Shown: in pieces, positions 1-5,262 of the stretch
Layout: each line of letters begins with the position of its first letter
Numbering within the stretch: the first letter of the stretch is position 1
Notes under the pieces: model-generated
What the model was told of the DNA's origin: nothing
Seen by the model: the letters and a program-made list of their open reading frames with translations, nothing else
The model's database searches: none
Assembly (NCBI GenBank): GCA_001770355.1
Contig: MEQV01000053.1
Span: 2,875 to 8,136, forward strand
Origin: Betaproteobacteria bacterium RIFCSPLOWO2_02_FULL_62_17
Lineage (GTDB): Bacteria; Pseudomonadota; Gammaproteobacteria; Burkholderiales; SG8-39
DNA length: 5,262 bases
Direction: 5' to 3'
Translations under genes and position numbers: made by a program

Positions 1-1
1 G

Positions 2-3000
2 TCAGCCAGTCAATCCCCCGGTTCCGAGGCAGCGACCGCTAGCCATGGTTGCAGCGACGCCCTGGCGCTGGCGGAACTGGCAGGCAAGACGCGCCCGCTT
101 GTGATGTTTTGCGCGCGCGCCGCCGAAGCGCAGCGATTGCGGGACGAAATCGCCTGGTTCGCACCCTCGCTTAAGATCTGCCTGTTCCCGGACTGGGAAA
201 CCCTGCCCTACGACAGCTTCTCGCCGCACCAGGATCTGGTGTCGGAACGGCTGGCCACGCTGTACCAGATTCAGCGCCGTGCATTCGATGTGGTGGTATT
301 GCCCGCGACCACGGCCCTGCAACGCCTGGCGCCGCCGGAATATCTTGCCGCCTACACGTTTTTCCTGAAGCAGGGCGAAATTCTGCGCTTGGATGCGCTG
401 CGCGCGCAACTGGTGCTGGCGGGCTATCAGCATGTCTCGCAGGTGGTCGCGCCGGGCGAGTTCTGCATACGCGGCGGACTCATCGATCTGTTCCCCATGG
501 GCAGCGTGCTGCCCTACCGCATCGATCTGCTGGATGACGCCGTCGATAGCATGCGCACCTTCGATGTCGATACCCAGCGCACCATCTACAAGGTCACCGA
601 GATTCGCCTGCTGCCGGCGCGTGAATTTCCCACCGATGACGCCGGCCGAAATCGTTTCCGCACCGCATTTCGCGAGCATTTTGAAGGCGATCCTTCAAAA
701 AGCACCATTTATCGCGACGTTTCCAACGGCGTGGCGCCGGCCGGCATTGAATACTGGCTGCCGCTATTTTTCGAAAAAACCGCGACACTGTTCGATTATT
801 TGCCGCCCGAGGCGACGCTGTGCATGCATGACGACGTGCACGCCGCGTTCATCGGATTCTGGCGCGACACGCAAAGCCGTTACCAGCTGCTGCGCGGCGA
901 GCGCGCACGGCCGCTGCTTGCGCCCGCCGAGTTGTTCCTCTCCGCCGAGGAGTTTTTCGTCGCGGCCGGATCCTTTGGGCGCGCCGACCAGCGCCTGGCT
1001 GCGGCGCTGGCGGGCTTCGCGCCGCTGCCCCCTGTGGCCGTCGAGCGCCGCGCTGCCGACCCGTTGCACGCGCTCAAGGCATTTCTCTCCCAATACCCGG
1101 GCCGCACCCTGCTGCTGGCCGAATCGCCGGGACGGCGTGAAACACTGTCGCAGTACCTGGCCGAATACGGGCTGAAACCGGCGGCTTGCGGGGATTTTGC
1201 GGCGTTTGCCGGCGGCAGCGAAAACCTGATGCTGGCCGTGGCACCGCTGCTCAATGGCTTCCTGGAGGTCGCGCAAAAGCGAGCCATCATCACCGAGGCG
1301 GAAATCTTTTCCGTCACGGCGCACGCGCGCGGCGGACGCAAACGCGAACGGCAAAGCTCGGTCGAAGGCATGCTGCGCGACCTTTCCGAACTGCGCGCCG
1401 GCGATCCGGTGGTGCACCTGGACCACGGCATCGGCCGCTATCGGGGACTGATAGACCTGGACCTGGGCGAAGGCAAGACCGAGTTTGTGCTGATCGAGTA
1501 CGCCGAAGCCGACAAGCTCTACGTCCCGGTCGCGCAGCTGCATCTGATCGGACGCTACAGCGGCGGACCGCCCGAACAGGCGCCGCTGCACCGGCTGGGC
1601 GGCGATGTCTGGGACAAGGCCAAGCGCCGCGCCGCGCGGCAGGTCCGCGACACCGCGGCGGAACTGCTCAACCTCTATGCGCAGCGCGCATCGCGCCATG
1701 GGCGCTCCTTCGCCGTCAATCAGCACGACCTCGATGCCTTCGCGGAATCGTTCGGCTTCGACGAAACCCCGGATCAGCTCGCCACCATCAATGCGGTGGT
1801 CGAGGACCTGCGCCAGGGCAAACCCATGGACCGCCTGGTCTGCGGCGATGTCGGCTTCGGCAAAACCGAGGTCGCGCTGCGCGCCGCGTTCGTCGCGGTG
1901 TCCGACGGCATGCAGGTGGCGGTGCTCGCGCCGACCACGCTGCTGTCGGGACAGCACTTCCAGACTTTCTCCGATCGCTTCGCGGATTGGCCGATAAAAC
2001 TCGCCGAGCTGTCGCGCTTTCGCAGCGGGTCGGAACAGTCCGTGTCGCTGGCCGGCGTGGCAAACGGCACCATCGATATCGTGATCGGCACCCACAGGCT
2101 GCTCTCGCGCGAGGTGAAATTCGCGCGCCTCGGCCTGGTCATCGTCGACGAGGAACACCGCTTCGGCGTGCGCCAGAAAGAAACCCTCAAGGCCTTGCGC
2201 GCCGAGGTGGATGTGCTGACGCTGACCGCGACGCCGATACCGCGCACCCTGGCGATGTCGCTGGAAGGCCTGCGCGATTTCTCTGTGATTGCCACCGCGC
2301 CGGAAAAGCGTCTGGCGATCAAGACTTTCGTGACGCGTGATTCTTCGGGAATCATCCGTGAAGCCTGCCTGCGCGAATTGAAGCGCGGCGGCCAGATCTA
2401 CTTCCTGCACAACGAGGTCGCCACCATAGAACGCATGCGCGAGCGCCTCGCGGACATCCTGCCCGAGGCGCGTATTGCCATTGCCCACGGACAGATGCGC
2501 GAACGCGATCTGGAAAGAGTCATGCGGGAATTTCTGCAGCAACGGCACAACCTGCTGCTGTGCTCCACCATCATCGAAACCGGAATAGATATTCCCACTG
2601 CGAATACCATCGTCATCAATCGCGCCGACAACTTCGGCCTGGCGCAATTGCATCAGTTGCGCGGCCGCGTCGGGCGTTCGCACCACCAGGCCTATGCCTA
2701 CCTGCTCACCCCCGAGGAAAGGGCGCTCAGCGCCGCGGCGAAAAAGCGGCTGGAAGCCATCCAGATGATGGAGAAGCTGGGTTCAGGCTTCTATCTGGCC
2801 ATGCAGGACCTGGAGATTCGCGGCGCCGGCGAAGTGCTGGGAGATTCGCAAAGCGGGGAAATGCAGGAGGTCGGATTCAACCTCTTCAACGACATGCTGG
2901 CGCATGCCGTGCGCTCCCTGAAATCCGGCAGGGAGCCGGATCTCACCGAGCCGCTGGGGGTCACCACGGAGATCAACCTGCACCTGCCGGCGCTGCTTCC

Positions 3001-3436
3001 CACCTCCTATTGCGAAGATGTGCACGAGCGCCTGGTGGTCTACAAGCGCCTCGCCAATTGCGAGGACCTCGAGCAGATTGCGGCAATACAGGAGGAACTG
3101 GTGGATCGCTTTGGCGATCTGCATCCGGCGGTGCGCGCGCTGCTCGAAGCGCACCGGCTGCGCATCGGCTCGCGCAGCCTGGGGATCAGGCGCCTGGATG
3201 CCGGCCCCGAAATCATCCAGATCCAGTTCGTCGCGCATCCGCCCATCGAACCCGAAGCCATCGTTGGCCTGATCCGCAAACAGCGCGGCTGGCGCATGGC
3301 GGGCCCCGACAAATTGCGTATCGAGCGGGTCAGTGGCGCCCTGGAAGATCGCGCCCGCGCCTGCCGCGAGGTGCTGGCGCTGCTGGCGCAAGCCGTCGTC
3401 AAGCCAGCAACCGCCCCGGCGGCTCACGCGAATTAA
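2..3436 (+). CDS. mfd: Transcription-repair coupling factor Mfd (5' end just outside window)
   Basis: Mfd is a cytoplasmic ATP-driven DNA translocase. It pushes RNA polymerase off DNA when it is stalled at lesions and recruits UvrA for nucleotide excision repair. Residues are numbered from the first full codon (base 2), giving 1144 visible against 1148 in E. coli. The UvrB-like N-terminal module carries DWETLPYDSFSPHQD at 64-78 and GIEYW at 248. The RNA polymerase-interacting (CarD-like) domain starts near 464 (LRAGDPVVHLDHGIGRY) and runs to YVPVAQLHLIGRY near 507-519. The helicase core shows Walker A GDVGFGKT (615-622), DEEH (716-719), TATPIPRTL (742-750), STIIETGIDIP (855-865) and QLHQLRGRVGRSHHQ (882-896). 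The C-terminal Mfd domain follows to the end. GTG at 101 and ATG at 104 are the first possible starts in frame. The codons before them are open and encode a plausible Mfd segment (SDALALAELAGKTRPLV), so I treat the gene as cut by the window edge. No frameshift or missing motif is seen. The stop lies in the palindrome at 3432-3483. Confidence 0.97.
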   Translation, partial: SASQSPGSEAATASHGCSDALALAELAGKTRPLVMFCARAAEAQRLRDEIAWFAPSLKICLFPDWETLPYDSFSPHQDLVSERLATLYQIQRRAFDVVVLPATTALQRLAPPEYLAAYTFFLKQGEILRLDALRAQLVLAGYQHVSQVVAPGEFCIRGGLIDLFPMGSVLPYRIDLLDDAVDSMRTFDVDTQRTIYKVTEIRLLPAREFPTDDAGRNRFRTAFREHFEGDPSKSTIYRDVSNGVAPAGIEYWLPLFFEKTATLFDYLPPEATLCMHDDVHAAFIGFWRDTQSRYQLLRGERARPLLAPAELFLSAEEFFVAAGSFGRADQRLAAALAGFAPLPPVAVERRAADPLHALKAFLSQYPGRTLLLAESPGRRETLSQYLAEYGLKPAACGDFAAFAGGSENLMLAVAPLLNGFLEVAQKRAIITEAEIFSVTAHARGGRKRERQSSVEGMLRDLSELRAGDPVVHLDHGIGRYRGLIDLDLGEGKTEFVLIEYAEADKLYVPVAQLHLIGRYSGGPPEQAPLHRLGGDVWDKAKRRAARQVRDTAAELLNLYAQRASRHGRSFAVNQHDLDAFAESFGFDETPDQLATINAVVEDLRQGKPMDRLVCGDVGFGKTEVALRAAFVAVSDGMQVAVLAPTTLLSGQHFQTFSDRFADWPIKLAELSRFRSGSEQSVSLAGVANGTIDIVIGTHRLLSREVKFARLGLVIVDEEHRFGVRQKETLKALRAEVDVLTLTATPIPRTLAMSLEGLRDFSVIATAPEKRLAIKTFVTRDSSGIIREACLRELKRGGQIYFLHNEVATIERMRERLADILPEARIAIAHGQMRERDLERVMREFLQQRHNLLLCSTIIETGIDIPTANTIVINRADNFGLAQLHQLRGRVGRSHHQAYAYLLTPEERALSAAAKKRLEAIQMMEKLGSGFYLAMQDLEIRGAGEVLGDSQSGEMQEVGFNLFNDMLAHAVRSLKSGREPDLTEPLGVTTEINLHLPALLPTSYCEDVHERLVVYKRLANCEDLEQIAAIQEELVDRFGDLHPAVRALLEAHRLRIGSRSLGIRRLDAGPEIIQIQFVAHPPIEPEAIVGLIRKQRGWRMAGPDKLRIERVSGALEDRARACREVLALLAQAVVKPATAPAAHAN

Positions 3437-3483
3437 TGGGGGTCAGAGTCAGATTAATTAATCTGACTCTGACCCCCATTAAT
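3432..3483. repeat. 52-bp perfect palindrome (REP/RAYT-like element) at convergent gene junction
   Basis: Two 26-base arms meet with no spacer at 3457/3458, and every base pairs with its partner. The symmetry breaks at 3431 (a) versus 3484 (c). Each half is bounded by TTAA and carries GGGGGTCAGAGTCAGA, which contains a tandem GTCAGA hexamer (3442-3453). The centre reads TTAATTAA. The element covers the entire gap between mfd and iscX and includes both stop codons. From memory, GGGGTCAGAGT-type inverted repeats are scattered in many beta- and gammaproteobacterial genomes and often flank Y1 (REP-associated) transposase genes. That link is family knowledge and is not shown here, because no transposase lies in the window. 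It could be a REP-like unit pair, a small non-autonomous element, or a gene-end hairpin. Confidence 0.85.
3432..3483. terminator. Possible bidirectional transcription terminator hairpin
   Basis: Transcripts of mfd (rightward) and of the isc operon (leftward) would both carry this inverted repeat directly at their stop codons. Each RNA could fold into a very stable stem of up to about 24 pairs with a small AU-rich loop and a GC-rich GGGGGUC/GACCCCC section. Neither strand has a clear run of U after the stem: the rightward transcript continues CAGCCTCC and the leftward one TCGCGTGAG. It is therefore not a textbook intrinsic terminator. It may instead stop read-through weakly or protect 3' ends from exonucleases. 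The position fits termination, but function is inferred only. Confidence 0.4.
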
Positions 3484-3673
3484 CAGCCTCCTCAATCCAC
3501 GCCATCTGGATTGCCTCGAGGATCTTCTCGCCGGAATGCTCCGCGATATCGTCGAAGCCATCCAGTTGCATGACCCAGCGGCGCAGATCCGTGAAACGCA
3601 GGGTTTTCGGATCCACGCCGGGCAGCTTCTCGCCCAGCGCAATGGCTATTTCAAGTGTGTCTGTCCACTTCAT
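3479..3673 (-). CDS. iscX: Fe-S assembly protein IscX (YfhJ family)
   Basis: This encodes a 64-residue acidic protein; the E. coli homologue has 66. IscX binds the cysteine desulfurase IscS and ferrous iron, and is thought to tune the rate of cluster assembly on IscU in the cytoplasm. The sequence opens with MKWTDTLEIA and has the family signature DPKTLRFTDLRRW (residues 21-33). It then has LDGFDD and ends with the helix EKILEAIQMAWIEEAD. In E. coli the acidic turn reads FDDD; here it is FDDIAEHSGEK, so one acidic residue is lost. The ATG at 3673 lies 7 bp after the fdx stop, and this start matches the family N-terminus. A GAGG on the coding strand lies about 13 bases upstream, too far to be a good ribosome-binding site, so translation may be coupled to fdx. 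Its TAA stop is the right-hand TAA of the palindrome. It is last in the operon, as is usual. Confidence 0.95.
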   Translation of the reverse strand: MKWTDTLEIAIALGEKLPGVDPKTLRFTDLRRWVMQLDGFDDIAEHSGEKILEAIQMAWIEEAD

Positions 3674-3680
3674 GATCGGA

Positions 3681-4022
3681 TCAGTGCCTCGCCTCGGAAA
3701 CCATGTTGATGGTGTATTTCGGAATCTCGACCACCAGATCGGCGCTGCCCACCATCACCTGGCAGGAAAGGCGCGAGGTCGGTTCCAGGCCCCAGGCCTT
3801 GTCGAGCAGGTCTTCTTCCAGTTCCTCGCCGGGCGCGAGTGACGCATAGCCTTCGCGCACGACGACGTGGCAGGTGGTGCAGGCGCACGATTTCTCGCAG
3901 GCGTGCTCAATCGGGATGCCGTTCTCAAGCAAGGTATCGCACAGCGACTTTCCCGGAACCGCGTCGATGACAGCGCCATCGGCGCACAGCTCCTGGTGCG
4001 GCAGCACGATGATTTGCGTCAT
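3681..4022 (-). CDS. fdx: ISC-type [2Fe-2S] ferredoxin
   Basis: This encodes a 113-residue adrenodoxin-like ferredoxin (E. coli Fdx has 111). It supplies electrons to the Isc machinery, probably to reduce sulfane sulfur during [2Fe-2S] assembly or to couple two clusters reductively. The cluster ligands are C42, C48, C51 and C87, in HACEKSCACTTCH and RLSCQ, at the same positions as in E. coli. The non-ligand C46 and C13 are also kept, while the E. coli C53 is a valine. The stretch LLDKAWGLEPTSRLSC and the tail VEIPKYTINMVSE are typical of the Isc-operon ferredoxin rather than plant-type ones. The ATG at 4022 was chosen because MTQIIVLPHQ aligns with the E. coli start. It overlaps the hscA stop as TGATG. 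No good Shine-Dalgarno is visible, which fits coupling to hscA. The longer open frame upstream is a shadow inside hscA. Confidence 0.97.
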   Translation of the reverse strand: MTQIIVLPHQELCADGAVIDAVPGKSLCDTLLENGIPIEHACEKSCACTTCHVVVREGYASLAPGEELEEDLLDKAWGLEPTSRLSCQVMVGSADLVVEIPKYTINMVSEARH

Positions 4023-4024
4023 CA
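4020..4024 (-). promoter_or_regulatory. TGATG stop/start overlap coupling hscA and fdx translation
   Basis: Read on the minus strand, the hscA stop TGA (4024-4022) shares its A with the fdx start ATG (4022-4020). The preceding coding-strand bases (GCGAGCCTC) have no convincing Shine-Dalgarno. Ribosomes finishing hscA probably reinitiate on fdx, which would link the amounts of chaperone and ferredoxin. The overlap is seen directly; the coupling is inferred. Confidence 0.6.
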
Positions 4025-5262
4025 GAGGCTCGCCAGGCTGCGGCCCGCCAGCGCCTGCTGCACCGAACGGTCCATGCGCCGCGCTGCGAACGACTCGGTC
4101 AGACGATTCAGATCGTCGATGGCATGCTTGATCGCGCGGTGATCGTCGCATTGCGCCTTGCTGCGCAGCCCGTTCACGCCTTCGCGAATCGCGGCAAGCT
4201 CGGCCTCATCGAGCAGTTCGGCATCCTGTTCCAGCGCGACTTCCAGGGAGAACAGCATGCGCTGCGCTTCAACCTGTTGCTCGCGCAACGCGCGGGTGCG
4301 CAGGTCCTCCCCCGCGTGTTCGAAGGAATCCCTGAGCATGCGGGTGATGCGTTCATCCGACAAGCCATAGGAGGGCTTCACCGCCACCGAGGCTTGCGCC
4401 CCGCTGGTGGTCTCCTGCGCGCTCACCGCGAGCAAGCCGTCCGCGTCGACCTGGAAAGTCACCTTGATGCGCGCCGCGCCGGCGACCATGGGCGGGATAC
4501 CGCGCAGCTCGAAGCGCGCCAGCGATCGGCAATCGGATACCAGCTCGCGCTCGCCCTGCACCACGTGTATGGACATGGCGCTCTGGCCGTCCTTGAAGGT
4601 GGTGAATTCCTGCGCCTTGGCAACCGGAATGGTGGAATTACGGTTGATCACGCGTTCCACCAGGCCACCCATGGTTTCCAGCCCCAGGGACAGCGGAATG
4701 ACATCGAGCAGCAGCCAGTCCTCGCCGGCGGAGCGGTTACCCGTCAGGGCATTGGCCTGCATGGCCGCGCCCAGCGCGACCACCTTGTCCGGATCCAGAT
4801 TGTTGAGCGGGGACTGCGCAAACAGCTCCGCAACCGCCCGCTGCACGTGCGGCATGCGCGTCGCTCCGCCAACCATGACCACACCCTTGACATCGGCCAC
4901 CGACAAGCCCGCGTCGCGCAAGGCCTTGCGGGTGGGCGCGAGCGTTTTTGCCACCAACTGCCGGGTCATCTCCCAGAAGTCGCGCTGCGTCAACGGTACG
5001 TCCACCACTTCGCCCGAACCCAGCTTCGCGTTCAAGCGCGCCTCGGCGTGATGGGTCAGGTACTCCTTTATCTCGCGCGACTTGGCGATCAGCAAAGTGT
5101 TGTCCCCTGCCGACAAGGGCGCGAGCTTCGCCTTCTCCAGCACCCAGCAAAAAAGGCGGTGGTCGAAGTCATCCCCCCCCAGCGCGGCGTCGCCGCTGGT
5201 GGCAAGCACCTCGAACACGCCGGTGGACAGCCGCAATACCGAAAAATCGAACGTGCCCCCGC
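4022..5262 (-). CDS. hscA: Fe-S cluster chaperone HscA (Hsp70 family), N-terminal part outside window
   Basis: HscA is a specialised Hsp70 ATPase. With its co-chaperone HscB it binds the LPPVK motif of IscU and promotes Fe-S cluster transfer. The window contains 412 residues, about the last two thirds of a protein of roughly 615. The frame runs off the right edge through GGTFDFSVLRLSTGVFEVLA, which is the phosphate-2 loop. Numbering from the leucine (TTG) codon at 5236, which is internal and not a start, GGDDFD is at 20-25. The adenosine motif VVMVGGATRMPHVQ is at 119-132 and DPDKVVALGAAMQA at 148-161. The interdomain linker DWLLLDVIPLSLGLET is at 173-188, the beta substrate-binding domain (TTFKDGQSAMSIHVVQGERE) at 212-231, and the alpha lid runs from about 290 to the end. 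LSLGLETMGGLVE and RSLARFELRGIPP separate HscA from DnaK. The frame is intact across a run of eight G at 5173-5180. Confidence 0.97.
   Translation of the reverse strand, partial: GGTFDFSVLRLSTGVFEVLATSGDAALGGDDFDHRLFCWVLEKAKLAPLSAGDNTLLIAKSREIKEYLTHHAEARLNAKLGSGEVVDVPLTQRDFWEMTRQLVAKTLAPTRKALRDAGLSVADVKGVVMVGGATRMPHVQRAVAELFAQSPLNNLDPDKVVALGAAMQANALTGNRSAGEDWLLLDVIPLSLGLETMGGLVERVINRNSTIPVAKAQEFTTFKDGQSAMSIHVVQGERELVSDCRSLARFELRGIPPMVAGAARIKVTFQVDADGLLAVSAQETTSGAQASVAVKPSYGLSDERITRMLRDSFEHAGEDLRTRALREQQVEAQRMLFSLEVALEQDAELLDEAELAAIREGVNGLRSKAQCDDHRAIKHAIDDLNRLTESFAARRMDRSVQQALAGRSLASL

Noticed and set aside
1186..2340. Plus-strand open frame of 384 codons within mfd in another frame
   Set aside because: Its translation is rich in R, A, G and P with no motifs, as expected of an out-of-frame reading of a GC-rich gene.
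764..2686. Long open frame of 640 codons on the minus strand inside mfd
   Set aside because: It is fully antisense to conserved Mfd helicase motifs, resembles no family I know, and such mirror frames are common opposite GC-rich codons.
3432..3483. CRISPR repeat or phage attachment site
   Set aside because: There is a single palindrome with no spacer array, no tRNA gene, and no integrase or cas gene nearby.
2560..3573. Plus-strand open frame running from mfd through the palindrome into iscX antisense
   Set aside because: It overlaps the conserved Mfd C-terminus out of frame and has low-complexity composition. The ATG at 3436-3438 within the palindrome is a by-product of TAATG.
4023..4151. 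N-terminal extension of fdx
   Set aside because: The frame is open upstream, but this region encodes the HscA C-terminus. The ATG at 4022 aligns with the known Fdx start and forms a TGATG overlap.
4407..5051. Plus-strand open frame of 214 codons opposite hscA
   Set aside because: It is antisense to well conserved HscA domains, rich in S, A, T and R, and has no recognisable domain.
5234..5236. TTG as the start of hscA
   Set aside because: It falls inside the conserved GGTFDFSVLRLSTGVFEVLA segment. The frame continues off the window, so this is an internal leucine codon.

Overview
The window holds the tails of two housekeeping loci that face each other, with a striking perfect palindrome at their junction. 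The high GC content suggests a Gram-negative proteobacterium. So do a chaperone-type Isc operon ending hscA-fdx-iscX and a ferredoxin tail (EIPKYTINMVSE) of the kind I associate with Betaproteobacteria. The class assignment is an inference from protein flavour, not from a marker gene.

From the left edge to about 3436 (+ strand) lies mfd, the transcription-repair coupling factor. It is essentially complete: the reading frame is open to the window edge and 1144 residues are visible, against 1148 in E. coli. No usable start codon lies far enough upstream in the window, so the true start is probably just outside it. Its product clears RNA polymerase stalled at DNA lesions and recruits UvrA.

At 3432-3483 there is a 52-bp perfect inverted repeat with no spacer. 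It fills the whole gap between the two convergent gene ends and supplies both of their TAA stop codons in mirror-image positions. It resembles the GGGGTCAGAGT-type palindromes dispersed in many beta- and gammaproteobacterial genomes, often with REP-associated (Y1) transposases. It could also fold as a bidirectional hairpin at the transcript ends.

From 3479 to the right edge (- strand) is the distal part of an isc operon in transcription order hscA, fdx, iscX. HscA is a specialised Hsp70 that helps release Fe-S clusters from the IscU scaffold. Fdx is the [2Fe-2S] ferredoxin that donates electrons during cluster assembly. IscX is a small acidic regulator or iron adaptor of the cysteine desulfurase IscS. 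The genes are tightly packed: hscA and fdx share a TGATG overlap, and fdx and iscX are 7 bp apart. The 5' part of hscA and the upstream isc genes lie beyond the window.

No RNA gene, CRISPR array, prophage, insertion sequence with a transposase, or defence system is visible. The one part not explained by ordinary genes is the palindrome.
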